Assembly: GCF_000420645.1 (NCBI RefSeq)
Contig: NZ_ATVI01000005.1
Location: 372,001 to 436,000 of the forward strand
Length of the DNA stretch: 64,000 nucleotides
Source of the DNA: Nevskia ramosa DSM 11499
Lineage (GTDB): Bacteria; Pseudomonadota; Gammaproteobacteria; Nevskiales; Nevskiaceae
Reading direction: 5' to 3'
Shown here: positions 9,164-20,209 of the stretch, piece after piece
How the letters are laid out: each line of letters opens with the position of its first letter
How positions within the stretch are numbered: the stretch's first letter is position 1
Made by a program: the position numbers and the translations under genes
Notes under the pieces: generated by a model
Databases searched by the model: none
What the model was told of the DNA's origin: nothing
Seen by the model: only the letters and a program-made list of their open reading frames with translations

Positions 9164-10237
9164 TCAGACTTCGGAGCGATACAGCGAGCGATCCTTGAAC
9201 AGCGGCGAGGCGTAGGGGCGGTCGGCGCCGCTGTCATGTTCAGCGTGATAGCGCTCGATGCGCTCGACTTCGTTCTTCGAGCCGAGGATCACCGCGATGC
9301 GCTGATGCGCGGAATCCGCCGCATGATCGAGGATCGCGCCGCGGCCGTAGCTCGCCGCGCCGCCGGCCTGCTCGACGATGAAACCGATCGGATTGGCTTC
9401 GTACAACAGGCGCAGACGGCCGACCTTGGCCGGGTCCTTGGTGTCGCGCGGGTACATGAACACGCCGCCGCGCATCAGGATGCGATGCACGTCCGCCACC
9501 ATCGACGCGATCCAGCGCATGTTGAAATCGCGGCCTCTGACGCCGGTCTTGCCTGCCTTGCATTCCTCGACGTAGCGCGAGATCGGCGGCTCCCAGAAAC
9601 GCTCATTCGAGGTGTTGATCGCGAACTCGCTGGTGTCCGGCGGAATCCGCAGGTTCTCGTGGGTGAGGATGAAGTTGCCGATCTCGCGATCGAGCGTGAA
9701 CGCGTGCGTGCCCTTGCCGACGGTGATCACCAGCATCGTCGCCGGCCCGTAGATCGCGTAACCCGCGGCGACCTGGCGGCGGCCTTCCTGGAGGAAATCC
9801 TCGACCGTCGGCGGCGTGTCCTTGTCATGCACCAGCACCGAAAAGATGGTGCCGACTGAAACGTTGACGTCGATGTTCGACGAGCCATCCAGCGGATCGA
9901 AATTCAGCAGATAGCGGCCACGCTTGAACTCGGCGGGAATCTGGATCGGCTCTTCCATCTCCTCCGAGACCATGCCGGCAAGCATGCCGCCCCATTCGCA
10001 GGCGTCGATCAAGGCGTCGTTCGACAGCACGTCGAGCTTCTTCTGGATCTCGCCCTGAACGTTGGTGTTGTCGATGACGCCGTGGAAGCCGCCGAGCGCA
10101 CCCTTGGCGGTCATCGCCGCGATCGACTTCACCGCCGCTGCCACGTCGACCAGCAGGCCGGCGAGCTGACCGTTGTCGTCCAGCTCGTGCAGCTGCTCGA
10201 TCAGAAACTTCGACAGCGTGGTTCTTCCGAGATACAT
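9164..10237 (-). CDS. cbbF: Fructose-1,6-bisphosphatase class I (CbbF)
   Basis: 357 residues. The metal and substrate site [12 protein letters not shown] lies near residues 114-125, with further family motifs [10 protein letters not shown] and [11 protein letters not shown]. It is a class I FBPase, distinct from the dual-function class II GlpX type. It removes the 1-phosphate of fructose-1,6-bisphosphate and, in many autotrophs, of sedoheptulose-1,7-bisphosphate. It starts 11 bases after cbbX and ends 70 bases before prk, within the cbb operon. Confidence 0.95.
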   Translation of the reverse strand: MYLGRTTLSKFLIEQLHELDDNGQLAGLLVDVAAAVKSIAAMTAKGALGGFHGVIDNTNVQGEIQKKLDVLSNDALIDACEWGGMLAGMVSEEMEEPIQIPAEFKRGRYLLNFDPLDGSSNIDVNVSVGTIFSVLVHDKDTPPTVEDFLQEGRRQVAAGYAIYGPATMLVITVGKGTHAFTLDREIGNFILTHENLRIPPDTSEFAINTSNERFWEPPISRYVEECKAGKTGVRGRDFNMRWIASMVADVHRILMRGGVFMYPRDTKDPAKVGRLRLLYEANPIGFIVEQAGGAASYGRGAILDHAADSAHQRIAVILGSKNEVERIERYHAEHDSGADRPYASPLFKDRSLYRSEV

Positions 10238-10248
10238 GGCGCGTCCCT

Positions 10249-11151
10249 CTAAGGTGGTGCGGCGGTGTCGGCGTCGAACACGCGGGACGCGAGGATATCG
10301 GACGCAACCAGCGTGCTGAGATCTTGCGCGGTGACATTCAGCTCGCCATCGCCGACGCCGGCGAACAGACGGTTGGCCTGGCGCAGCCGGGCGCGGTCCA
10401 GCGCATTGCGCACCGAGCGGGCATTGGCGAAGTTCGGCTGCTTGAGGCGCCGCTCGATGTAGTCACCCATGGCCACTTCAGCGTCGCCGTCGAAACGATA
10501 GTTCATCGCGCCAACCATCTTGCTGGCAATCGACAACAGTTCCGGCTGCGAGTAATCGGGGAAGTCGATGTGATGGGCGATCCGTGACGACATGCCGGGG
10601 TTTGAACTGAAGAAGGTATCCATCCGGTTCTTGTAGCCGGCCAGGATCACCACCAGGTCATCCCGGTTGTTCTCCATCACCTGCAACAGGATCTCGATCG
10701 ATTCCTGACCGTAGTCGCGCTCGTTTTCCGGCCGGTACAGGTAATAGGCCTCGTCGATGAACAGCACTCCGCCCATCGCCCTTTTGAGCACTTCCTTGGT
10801 CTTCGGCGCGGTATGGCCGATGTACTGGCCGACCAGGTCATCGCGAGTCACCGACACGACATGGCCTTTGCGAACATAGCCGAGGCGATGCAGGATTTCT
10901 GCCATCCGCAGCGCCACCGTGGTCTTGCCGGTGCCGGGGTTGCCGGTGAAGCACATGTGCAGGCTCGGCGGGCTTGCTTCCAGCCCCAGCGCCTTGCGGG
11001 CGCGGGTCACGGCGAGATAGGCGGCGATCTCGCGGATGCGCCGCTTCACCGGTGCCAGGCCGACCAGTTCACGGTCGAGTTGATCAAGAACCTCGGAGAC
11101 GTTCGATTCACGAACGATCGCCTGGAGGTCAACGGTCTGGGTGTCGTCCAC
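10249..11151 (-). CDS. cbbX: RuBisCO activase CbbX, AAA+ ATPase
   Basis: 300 residues from a GTG start that has a GGAGG five bases upstream. The Walker A motif GNPGTGKT lies at residues 70-77 and Walker [10 protein letters not shown] near 130. The pore-loop motif YIGHTAPKT is the one known to engage the C-terminal tail of red-type large subunits. CbbX pulls on that tail to release inhibitory sugar phosphates from RuBisCO; it is itself activated by RuBP in Rhodobacter. It follows cbbS after an 80-base gap that contains a hairpin. Its presence agrees with the red-type form of CbbL and CbbS coded here. Confidence 0.96.
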   Translation of the reverse strand: MDDTQTVDLQAIVRESNVSEVLDQLDRELVGLAPVKRRIREIAAYLAVTRARKALGLEASPPSLHMCFTGNPGTGKTTVALRMAEILHRLGYVRKGHVVSVTRDDLVGQYIGHTAPKTKEVLKRAMGGVLFIDEAYYLYRPENERDYGQESIEILLQVMENNRDDLVVILAGYKNRMDTFFSSNPGMSSRIAHHIDFPDYSQPELLSIASKMVGAMNYRFDGDAEVAMGDYIERRLKQPNFANARSVRNALDRARLRQANRLFAGVGDGELNVTAQDLSTLVASDILASRVFDADTAAPP

Positions 11152-11183
11152 GGTTGCCTCCGTCAGGAATGCTGTCTGTCATC

Positions 11184-11218
11184 GGGATCGCCCCAGCCGG
11201 TTGGGCCGAGGTGATCCC
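11184..11218 (-). other. Hairpin between cbbS and cbbX
   Basis: Arms GGGATC and GATCCC (11184-11189 and 11213-11218) close an inner G/C-rich helix. There is no T-run, so it is not a classic terminator. It may protect the cbbLS message from 3' decay or cause partial termination, giving more RuBisCO than downstream enzymes. Confidence 0.5.
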
Positions 11219-11231
11219 GTGCTTCATGGCT

Positions 11232-11666
11232 TCAATACCGCTCGCCTTCGCCCTTGTCGGTGGCGTAGGAGTGAATCGTGTAGCGCACCGAGCGGCCATC
11301 GACTTCCTGACGAATCAGGCCGAAACCCGGCTCCTTCGCAGGACGGTTGACGATGTACGACATGGTCGGGGACTCGACGCCGCGCGTGGCATCGAAAGCG
11401 GTGACGCGGATGTAGTGGTTCGGGAACGTCTTGCGTGCGCTGTTGATTTCCATCAGGGCGCCGGCGGAGTCCTTCAGATCAAACATGGGGTTGCCGAACA
11501 TTTCCCAGTAGGTGTTGCGCGGATGCGGGTCGTCGGTGTACTCGATACCGATCGACCAGCTTTTGTTCAAGGCGTATTCGATCTGCGAAGTGATCTGGGC
11601 ATCGGTCAGATCCGGCAGGAAAGAGAACTGCCCCTGGGTCACGCGCTGATTGATATTGGTCATCAT
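11232..11666 (-). CDS. cbbS: RuBisCO small subunit, red type
   Basis: 144 residues from the first of two adjacent ATGs at 11666; the second, at 11663, is equally possible, and a GGAG lies 10 bases before the first. The core begins QGQFSFLPDLTD, followed by YWEMFGNPMFD. The C-terminal extension after EPGFGLIRQE is the beta-hairpin tail typical of red-type form I small subunits. Eight copies cap the octamer of large subunits. It lies 19 bases after cbbL and should share its messenger. Confidence 0.95.
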   Translation of the reverse strand: MMTNINQRVTQGQFSFLPDLTDAQITSQIEYALNKSWSIGIEYTDDPHPRNTYWEMFGNPMFDLKDSAGALMEINSARKTFPNHYIRVTAFDATRGVESPTMSYIVNRPAKEPGFGLIRQEVDGRSVRYTIHSYATDKGEGERY

Positions 11667-11685
11667 GGCTTGTGTGCTCCTGTAC

Positions 11686-13282
<1,597 letters not shown>

Positions 13283-14209
13283 ATGTTGAATCTCAGCCTG
13301 CGTCAGCTCCGTACTTTCGTCGCCGCCGCTCGCCATCTGAGCTTTGCCCGCGCGGCCGAAGAATTGCATCTGACCGCGCCGGCGGTGTCGATGCAGATCC
13401 GCGATATGGAAACCGCGATCGGCCTGCCGGTGTTCGAGCGCAGCGGCCGTTCGATGAGCCTGACCACCACCGGCGAATACCTGCTGGTCTATGCCCGCCG
13501 GGTGATCGCCACGCTCAAGGAAGCCGAGGACACCATCGCCCGCCTGCGCGGCGTGCAGGCCGGGCGGATCACCGTCGGCATGGTCGGCACCGCCCAGTAT
13601 TTCGTGCCGAGGCTGCTGGCGCAGTTCCGCAAGGACTATCCGGGCGTGGAAGTGCGGCTGACGGTGGGCAATCGCGATCAGCTCGATCGCCAGCTGCATG
13701 ATCGCGAGATCGATCTGGCGATCATGGGCCGGCCGCCGCGCGAGCTGGACGTGCGCGCCGAAGCCTTTGCCGTGAACCTGCTCGGTGTCGTCGCCGCGGC
13801 CGACCATCCGCTGGCGACCGAGCGGGCGATCTCACCGGCCCGGCTCGACCGCGAACTGTTCATCGTCCGCGAGATCGGTTCGGGTACCCGCGGTGCGATG
13901 GAAGTGTTCTTCCGCGAGCAGCACATCGCCCCCGTCGCGATCATGGAAATGAGCAGCAACGAAACGATCAAGCAGGCCGTGATCGCCAACATGGGCCTGA
14001 CCATCCTGTCGCAGCACACGCTGGTGCTGGAACTGCAGGCCGGACAACTGAAGCTGCTCGATGTCGTCGGCATGCCGCTGAAGCGCGCCTGGCATGTGGT
14101 CAGCCTGGGGGCGATGAGCCTGTCGCCGGCCGCCGAAGCCTTTCGCTACTTCGTGCTGGAGCGCGGCGAAGCGATGCTGGCGGAGTTGTTCGGCGGTGAA
14201 GCTTCGTAG
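13283..14209 (+). CDS. cbbR: LysR-type activator of the cbb operon, CbbR
   Basis: 308 residues, the standard LysR length. The N-terminal winged helix-turn-helix covers about residues 1-60 (LSLRQLRTFVAAARHLSFAR, then ELHLTAPAVSMQI). The effector-binding domain spans about 90-295 and has the CbbR-like start GRITVGMVGTAQYFVPRLL. CbbR proteins sense metabolites such as RuBP, ATP or NADPH and activate cbb genes. The gene is divergent from cbbL with a shared 103-base control region, the classic arrangement. It ends 34 bases from the convergent end of the xoxG accessory operon. Confidence 0.94.
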   Translation: MLNLSLRQLRTFVAAARHLSFARAAEELHLTAPAVSMQIRDMETAIGLPVFERSGRSMSLTTTGEYLLVYARRVIATLKEAEDTIARLRGVQAGRITVGMVGTAQYFVPRLLAQFRKDYPGVEVRLTVGNRDQLDRQLHDREIDLAIMGRPPRELDVRAEAFAVNLLGVVAAADHPLATERAISPARLDRELFIVREIGSGTRGAMEVFFREQHIAPVAIMEMSSNETIKQAVIANMGLTILSQHTLVLELQAGQLKLLDVVGMPLKRAWHVVSLGAMSLSPAAEAFRYFVLERGEAMLAELFGGEAS

Positions 14210-14243
14210 GTCGGGCCATGCCCGACGGCACTCGCGCCGCCCT

Positions 14244-15170
14244 TCACCTGAACTCCGCGTCCTCCAGCTGGCGGTACAGGTACTGCACGTTCTGCGGGTG
14301 GAGCACGTCGTACTGCTGCCAGCCCGCGAACTCCGGCAGGCGCACGCGGGCCGAGGCTTCGAGCAGGCTGGCACCGTGCTGGTACTCGCTGCGCACGGCA
14401 GCGTCGATCTGCCGCAGATAGCGCTGCATCGCATCGATCTGACGCAGGTCACCGACCGGCCCGAAGCCCGGCACGATGCGCTTCAGCGGCAGCTTGCGCA
14501 GCGCTTCGAGTGCAGCGATCCAGCTAGTGACGCGGGCGTCGCGCAAGCTCGGAACGCGCTGGCTGGCGATGAGGCCGCCCGCGAACAAGGTGCCGGATTG
14601 TCGATCGAACACGGCGAGCGTGCCCGGTGTGGTCGCCAGGCTGCCGTCGATCAACACGGCCTGGCGCCCGCCGAGATCGATCGGCGCAAGAACGTCGATG
14701 TCCCGATCCGGCGTGACCAGCACCGTACCCTTCATCAAGCCGCCGGGCAGCAGTTCGCGCAGATGGGTCAGGCAGTTTTCGCAGCGCTTGCGCATCAGCT
14801 TGGCGGCATCCGGCGAGGCCAGCACCGGCACGCCGTGGGCGCGGAAGGCGCCGGCACCGAACAGGAATTCCTGGATCGGCTGGGTCAGCAGCAACGCTTC
14901 GATCGGTTTGTCGCTGCGCGCTGTCCAGGCCGCATGCAGCCGCTCGCCGTGGACCTTCGATACGCCGCTGTCGATCGCCAGCGCGCCACGCTTGCCGACG
15001 ATCAGCCCGCTGTTGGCGATCTCGCCGCGGTTGGCCGGGCCGATCGCGTCATAGCTGCCGAGGTCGGCGAACACGCCGTCGGCCAGCTTCGCTGTTTCTG
15101 CGGCAGCGATTCCTGGCAGCAGGGCAGTTATGACAATGGCCGCCAGCAGAATTCGGACTTGGCGGCTCAT
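14244..15170 (-). CDS. Quinoprotein-relay MBL-fold protein 1, metal ligands lost
   Basis: 308 residues with a Sec signal peptide ending near residue 24 (AAAE). The overall pattern is that of the SoxH-related metallo-beta-lactamase-fold proteins of PQQ dehydrogenase clusters (quinoprotein relay system 1). The metal motifs are gone. The HxHxDH position reads QPIQEF at 97-102, the usual His of HTPGD reads Thr (LATTPGTL), the Asp of GD reads Gly (FAGGLI), and the His of PGHGP reads Phe (PGFGPVGD). The neighbour at 21067-22014 keeps all of these. So the product is probably a non-catalytic binding or scaffold protein in the periplasm. Its ATG overlaps the PAP2 stop; it is the last gene of the operon. 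Confidence 0.8.
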   Translation of the reverse strand: MSRQVRILLAAIVITALLPGIAAAETAKLADGVFADLGSYDAIGPANRGEIANSGLIVGKRGALAIDSGVSKVHGERLHAAWTARSDKPIEALLLTQPIQEFLFGAGAFRAHGVPVLASPDAAKLMRKRCENCLTHLRELLPGGLMKGTVLVTPDRDIDVLAPIDLGGRQAVLIDGSLATTPGTLAVFDRQSGTLFAGGLIASQRVPSLRDARVTSWIAALEALRKLPLKRIVPGFGPVGDLRQIDAMQRYLRQIDAAVRSEYQHGASLLEASARVRLPEFAGWQQYDVLHPQNVQYLYRQLEDAEFR

Positions 15171-15925
15171 GCTCGGCACGCCTGTCGCCGCCGCAGTCGT
15201 TCTGCGACGACGATGCAAAGGCTCAACCACGCGGCTGCCGATGCGAAGCCGGCGATCACGTCGCTGAAGTAATGCACCTGCAGCAGCACCCGGCTGAAGC
15301 CGATCAGCAGGATCAGGGTCGTCGTGCCGATCAGCAGCGGCAGCCGCGCCGATGCCGGCAGCCGGTGCAGCAGCAGCCAGGTGAGCATGCCGTAGACCGC
15401 CAGCGAGCCGGAGGCATGGCCGCTCGGAAAGCTGTAGCTCGGTTCGATCACCAGGCCATGGTCGTAGAGCGGACGAGCTCGTTCGAACGACAGTTTCAGC
15501 GCGCGATTCAGCAGGCCATTGCCGGCGGTCGTCACCAGCCATAGAGCCAGTTCCAGCCAGCGTCGACGCAGCAGCAGCGCCAGCGCCACGCCGATCACGA
15601 CGGCCAGCAGGGTCATGAAATTGCCGAACTGGGTAATCATGAAAATGGCCTGCAGCATCGGCCGCGAAATGCTTCTGCGCAGTTCGTTGGCCAGTAGGGC
15701 ATCGAAGACGCTGATGTGGCTCAGCAGGCTGGCCACGGTCAGAAACAGCAACAGCGCCAGCAGCGCGATGCTCAGGCCGACGGCCGTCAATGATTGAGCG
15801 TTTGCCGAGGCTCGATAAAACGCCGCCCGCCGCCACAGCAGTCGCGTGAGCAAGCCGCTCACCACGATCAGACCGGCCAGCAAGGGCAGGGCGTTGACGG
15901 CGATGAACTGCGCGAGGGCGGGCAT
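15167..15925 (-). CDS. PAP2-family lipid phosphatase, integral membrane
   Basis: 252 residues from the ATG at 15925. About six hydrophobic segments are visible. The three phosphatase motifs are complete: KLSFERARP, PSGHAS and SRVLLQVHYFSDV. Such enzymes remove phosphate from lipid substrates such as phosphatidate, phosphatidylglycerophosphate or undecaprenyl pyrophosphate at the outer face of the inner membrane. It lies 28 bases after the metallophosphoesterase gene and overlaps the next gene by four bases. Together with the lipid-kinase-like gene at 16763 it suggests phospholipid turnover within the methanol operon. The exact substrate cannot be read from sequence. Confidence 0.88.
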   Translation of the reverse strand: MPALAQFIAVNALPLLAGLIVVSGLLTRLLWRRAAFYRASANAQSLTAVGLSIALLALLLFLTVASLLSHISVFDALLANELRRSISRPMLQAIFMITQFGNFMTLLAVVIGVALALLLRRRWLELALWLVTTAGNGLLNRALKLSFERARPLYDHGLVIEPSYSFPSGHASGSLAVYGMLTWLLLHRLPASARLPLLIGTTTLILLIGFSRVLLQVHYFSDVIAGFASAAAWLSLCIVVAERLRRRQACRA

Positions 15926-15953
15926 CGCGGGCTGGTACTGAACGATCGGCTGA

Positions 15954-16766
15954 TCAGTGCAGCGGTCGGCGATCGAGCGCGAGATCGGTGATCGAGCCGG
16001 GCGCAAAGCGCTGTTGATCGGCATCGTAATCCCAGCGTTCGACAGCGCATTTCGCAGTGCCCGGCTGATGGCGAATCAGATTGACCGAGTTCGGCGCGCC
16101 GGCCCGGGTGCGCCGCGAAACCGCCGTGCCGGCCTGCACGGCAAAGATCTCGCGTGGCAGCTGATGGACTTCCTGCAGCGCTTGCGTGAATGGCAGATGG
16201 ATGTGGCCGCCGAGGATCAGATCGGCTCCGGCCGCGGACCAGACCTGCATCGCCGCACGGCGGCCGTGCAGCAGGTTGTGCTCGTCCTCGACATGCTGCA
16301 CATGCACCGGCTGATGAGTGACCACCAGCTTCAGCCGCGAGGCCGGGCAGCGCAGCAGGCGGCGGCGAACCCGCTCGATCTGCCGCGACGAGACGCGGCC
16401 GTCGACATGCCGGAAGCGGCTGGTGGTGTTGACGCCGATGATCAGCACCGAGTCGTCCTCGTAATCCGGTTCCAGTTCGCGGCCGAAGGCGCGACGAAGA
16501 TTGCGATACGGCGCGAACAGCCGCCGCCAGACCTCGAACAGCGGAATGTCGTGATTGCCCGGCAGGATCAACTTCGATCGTGCCGCCAGCGCGTCGATGA
16601 ACTTGCGCGCGGCGGCGAATTCCGGCGTGCGGCTGCGCTGGGTGATGTCGCCGGACAGGATCGCCACATCCGGCTGCTGCTCGCGTGCGAGTTGCAGCAG
16701 CGCTTCGACGACTTCGGCGCGCTCGGTGCCGAAGTGGGTATCGGACAGATGCAGCACCAGGCTCAT
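15954..16766 (-). CDS. Calcineurin-like metallophosphoesterase
   Basis: 270 residues. The metal-binding motifs appear in order: DTHFG near residue 9, GDIT near 39, GNHD near 72, HQPVH near 150 and GGHIHLP near 187. There is no signal peptide or membrane segment, so it should be cytosolic. The pattern is close to CpdA/YfcE-like and other small phosphodiesterases, but the substrate is not clear. It sits between the lipid-kinase-like gene (four-base ATGA overlap) and the PAP2 gene, so a phospholipid-derived or nucleotide-lipid substrate such as that of LpxH is possible. This link is inferred from context only. Confidence 0.88.
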   Translation of the reverse strand: MSLVLHLSDTHFGTERAEVVEALLQLAREQQPDVAILSGDITQRSRTPEFAAARKFIDALAARSKLILPGNHDIPLFEVWRRLFAPYRNLRRAFGRELEPDYEDDSVLIIGVNTTSRFRHVDGRVSSRQIERVRRRLLRCPASRLKLVVTHQPVHVQHVEDEHNLLHGRRAAMQVWSAAGADLILGGHIHLPFTQALQEVHQLPREIFAVQAGTAVSRRTRAGAPNSVNLIRHQPGTAKCAVERWDYDADQQRFAPGSITDLALDRRPLH

Positions 16767-17716
16767 GCTGCGGAATCTTCGGTGGCTGGCGTCAGCGGCA
16801 CCATCAGCAGCAGCGGCGTCGGCGACACGGAGAACACGACCGGCACCGACAGCCGTGTCACTTCACCGTCCATCGCCACCTTGTAGCTCTTCCTCCGGCT
16901 GCGACGGTGCGGACGCACGGTGAGCTTGCGCAGCGGAACGCTGATCACATGCTCGGCGTCGCCAAGACGGCCGAAGGCACCGCGCAGCATCAGGCCAATC
17001 ATCGCCAAGGTGCGGACCGGCTTCGGTGCGATGGCCACCAGATGGTCGTGAGCGAGTGCTGCACCTTCGGCGATACCGATCTGCTTGAGCTGCAGCGCGT
17101 TGTTGCCGACGAACAGGGTTGGCGTACGGATCTTCCGGGTCTGGCCCTCGGCTTCGATCTCGAGGTTCAGCTGCCGGCGATTGCGAAGCACGCTGACCAG
17201 GCCGGCCACCCCTGCGATCAGCCGGCTGCGGCCGAAGCGCTGCTTGAAGGCTTCGCGATCTTCGAGCAGTTGCGGATACAGGCCGAGGCTGGCGTTGACC
17301 AGGAACAGACGATCGTTGACCAGGCCCACCTGCACCGACTGCGGCGTGGCCGTCAGCAGCGCTTCGGTAGCGATCCGTGTGTCCTGCGAGATGCCGTGCT
17401 CGCGGCCGAAGTAGTTGAACGTGCCCTGCGGCAGCACCGCGAACGGCTGACCGCAGCCGAGTGCGGCCTGGGCGACGGCGTTGATGGTGCCATCGCCACC
17501 CGCGGCGACCACGATGCCGTCCTGAGCCTTGGCCAGTTCGACAGCGCGCAGGGCCAGTCCAGGAATGTCGCTGCCTTTCTCAGCGAGCAGCAGTTCGTGA
17601 CGGCGGCCGGCACGATCGAACACCTCGCGGATCGTGGTCTGTGTTTCGTTGGTATCGCTATGTCCGGAACCTGCGTTCATGACGATGAAGCAGGGCTGCT
17701 GCTTAGCTTGATTCAC
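16763..17716 (-). CDS. Diacylglycerol-kinase-family lipid kinase (YegS/DgkB-like)
   Basis: 317 residues. The catalytic domain starts with IVMNAGSG and has the nucleotide-binding GGDGTINAVAQA near residues 74-85, then LPQGTFNYFGR. The C-terminal half ends in the beta-sandwich typical of the family, with the metal-linked stretch MDGEVTR. Members phosphorylate diacylglycerol, phosphatidylglycerol or sphingoid lipids at the membrane surface. It starts 6 bases after cti and overlaps the metallophosphoesterase gene, so it is part of the same message. Its product and the PAP2 phosphatase could interconvert a lipid and its phosphate. Confidence 0.88.
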   Translation of the reverse strand: MNQAKQQPCFIVMNAGSGHSDTNETQTTIREVFDRAGRRHELLLAEKGSDIPGLALRAVELAKAQDGIVVAAGGDGTINAVAQAALGCGQPFAVLPQGTFNYFGREHGISQDTRIATEALLTATPQSVQVGLVNDRLFLVNASLGLYPQLLEDREAFKQRFGRSRLIAGVAGLVSVLRNRRQLNLEIEAEGQTRKIRTPTLFVGNNALQLKQIGIAEGAALAHDHLVAIAPKPVRTLAMIGLMLRGAFGRLGDAEHVISVPLRKLTVRPHRRSRRKSYKVAMDGEVTRLSVPVVFSVSPTPLLLMVPLTPATEDSAA

Positions 17717-17722
17717 GAGCGG

Positions 17723-20146
17723 TCAGAGATTTTCAAAGCGATTCATGTCCAGGATTCCCGCTTCCAGCGGCTCGGTTTCGCGCTGGTACTGGGAGAAGTC
17801 GTTGAAGACGGCCCAGAAGTCCGGATGGGTACGGCGCAGGCCCCACTGATCGACGACCTTTTCCAGGCTTGCCTTGTCGGTGGCTGCCGACAGGGCTGCG
17901 ACGAAGCTGTCGAGCTCGGCCATCGGCACATCGAAGGCGAAGTTCGGATAGTTGCCGAACACGCCGGGCATCACGCTGACCGTGTCGCGTTCCGGCTGCA
18001 GGCGGCCATCCTCGCCCATGATGAAGGCGACATTGCTGTGCGCGCGGTTGTGGATCAGCGAATAGACCAGCCGCTGCTTGTCGCCGCGGATGCGCAGCAG
18101 CACCACTTCCGGCAGCAGGGTCAGCACCGGCAAAGTCTTGCCGGTGGCTTGCGCCAGCGGCCGCAGCGCGCGGTTGGCAGCCTGGGTCATCGCCGAGCTG
18201 TCGGGCAGTTTGCAGTCGCCGCGCGCGCAGCGGTTGATGACGTCGTCCGGTCCCTTGACCTTGCGCAGCGCCTTCAGCAGTTGGTCCACATACGCCGCTT
18301 TCGCCGCGTCCACGTCGATGCCCGGCTTGAATTTGAGCTGGGTCGGCCGCTTGTCGTCGATGTCGGGATAGGTGGTGAACAGCTTCACGCGACCGCCGTC
18401 CTGATACCACTGGTGCAGCAGCGGATTGCGCAGCTTCGGCGGTAGGAAACGCAGGAAATCGGTCTCGCCGTCATTGCGGATCAGGTCGAAGTACAGACGC
18501 GTCTGCAGCTGGTGCGAGACATTGCCGAAGACATCGAAATTGACCACCAGCTCGTAGAAGGTGCGCTCGAACAGCGGGTAATCCATCACCCACAGGGTTT
18601 CCGGCATTGCGCCGATCAGGCCGTTCTTGACGAAGGCGTTGTCGTGGTGACGGAAGATGGTCAGCAGCGCATCGCGGTTGGTACCGTCACCGTCCCAGAT
18701 ATCGCTGATCGACGCGCCCTTCGGCATCTTCTTGGCGTAGGCCTCCTGGCGCAGCCGCACGTAATCGTTGCGCTGATTGCGGTAGCTGGCCCATTCGGTG
18801 CCGGCCTTGATCAGACTCGAATCCTGGCCGGCGACATCGAGCAGCGGCGACACCTTGTTGCGATAGGCGGCGTCGTTGACATACAGCTCGCGCGACGGGT
18901 CTTCGAAGCTGACCCAGAACTGGTCGCGAATCACATCGGTAGCCGACTGGCCAGCGCAGACCGGGCCGCGGATGAAGGTGCGGACGAAGAACTGCGCCTC
19001 GTCGAGCATGAACTGGTAGCGTGCCTTCGCCGGGATCGGATCGAAGGTCAGGAACGGATTGGCGCGGGCTTCCTTGTCATGCTTCTCGTGCTCCGGCTTC
19101 GGCGGCACGGTCCAGGCGTCCTTCAGGAACAGGTCCTGGAAGTGCGCCATGCGGCGTGCGTCGAGCCCGTAGGTGATGTGATTCTTCTGGACGATGCTTT
19201 CGGTCAGGATCCGCAGCCGGTAATGGAACGGACCATCCGGTGCCTGGTTCGGCAAGCGGGTGGCGACCGGCACGATCGGCTCGCCCGATGGCGTGCGCGA
19301 GCGCAGCAGCTCGTAGAAGTGCGGTGTCTTCTCGCTGGTGAAATGCAGGTGGGCGGTAAACAGGTGCTCGTACAGGTAACGGGCCACCAGCTGCTCGCGA
19401 TCACCTTCGCGGTTCAGCCAGTTCTCCCATTGGGTGATCTGCTCGGCTTCGGCGGCGCTCGGCTGCACCTCGTTCGGCTCGACGACCGCACCCTGGGATA
19501 TCCAGGTGCTGAGCGTCTGGTACTCGGGCGCGGTCAGGCCAGTAACGGCCAGCGGCATGCCTTCGCGCGGATGCTTCTTGGCGAAGCTGTCGTATTCGTC
19601 GAGGGTGGGGCACTGGTTGACTCGTGCGAAGCCGAGCTGCAGATCCTCCGGCAGCCGCTGGTTCGGCGGCCAACTGTTTTCGCGGCCCATTGCCAGCGCA
19701 CGCTGCAACAGGGACGACGCCACTTGGTTCTTGCCTTCGGTCTGCAGCACCGGCTGCACCGAGTAGAAGCCCTTCTGGCGCCATTCGCCGACGTTCAGGG
19801 CGTCGATACCGAGACGGGTGGTGGGGATTCTTTCCAGTCGCGTACCGTCATAGACGGCCAGCTTGCTGGCGCCACGCTCGACGCCGTCGGCACTGGTCAG
19901 CTTCAGCTGGCAGGGCGCGTCGAAGCAGCCGTGGCAGGCGGCGCATTTGGTGTCGAAGATCGGCTGGATGTCTTTCGCGTAGTGGTAGGTCTGGACGACC
20001 GCGACGGGCGCAGGCAACGGCTGTTCGCGAGGCGTGATGCCTGAGCAGGCCAGCAGGACGAAGGTTGCGGCACAGCAGATCGCGCCGACGCCATACCAGC
20101 GGCGGCGAGTGGTGGAAATGGGTGACAAGGGACGATTCCGGGGCAA
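17723..20146 (-). CDS. cti: Fatty acid cis/trans isomerase Cti
   Basis: 807 residues, full length for the family. The N-terminus is a signal with a Cys in lipobox-like context (LLAC at 31-34). A haem c site CAACH lies at residues 68-72, as in Pseudomonas Cti. The long remaining domain shows the family features. Cti converts cis-unsaturated acyl chains of membrane phospholipids into trans chains in place, stiffening the membrane within minutes of solvent or heat stress. It lies 63 bases after the SoxYZ-like gene and 6 bases before the lipid-kinase gene, in the xoxG operon. This is an unusual place for it and hints at protection against methanol or formaldehyde. Confidence 0.92.
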   Translation of the reverse strand: MPRNRPLSPISTTRRRWYGVGAICCAATFVLLACSGITPREQPLPAPVAVVQTYHYAKDIQPIFDTKCAACHGCFDAPCQLKLTSADGVERGASKLAVYDGTRLERIPTTRLGIDALNVGEWRQKGFYSVQPVLQTEGKNQVASSLLQRALAMGRENSWPPNQRLPEDLQLGFARVNQCPTLDEYDSFAKKHPREGMPLAVTGLTAPEYQTLSTWISQGAVVEPNEVQPSAAEAEQITQWENWLNREGDREQLVARYLYEHLFTAHLHFTSEKTPHFYELLRSRTPSGEPIVPVATRLPNQAPDGPFHYRLRILTESIVQKNHITYGLDARRMAHFQDLFLKDAWTVPPKPEHEKHDKEARANPFLTFDPIPAKARYQFMLDEAQFFVRTFIRGPVCAGQSATDVIRDQFWVSFEDPSRELYVNDAAYRNKVSPLLDVAGQDSSLIKAGTEWASYRNQRNDYVRLRQEAYAKKMPKGASISDIWDGDGTNRDALLTIFRHHDNAFVKNGLIGAMPETLWVMDYPLFERTFYELVVNFDVFGNVSHQLQTRLYFDLIRNDGETDFLRFLPPKLRNPLLHQWYQDGGRVKLFTTYPDIDDKRPTQLKFKPGIDVDAAKAAYVDQLLKALRKVKGPDDVINRCARGDCKLPDSSAMTQAANRALRPLAQATGKTLPVLTLLPEVVLLRIRGDKQRLVYSLIHNRAHSNVAFIMGEDGRLQPERDTVSVMPGVFGNYPNFAFDVPMAELDSFVAALSAATDKASLEKVVDQWGLRRTHPDFWAVFNDFSQYQRETEPLEAGILDMNRFENL

Positions 20147-20209
20147 GTTAGCGTGATCGTATCAGGCCGATCACGACGATTTGCAGGGGTTCGCCTGGCC
20201 GCCCGGCGA

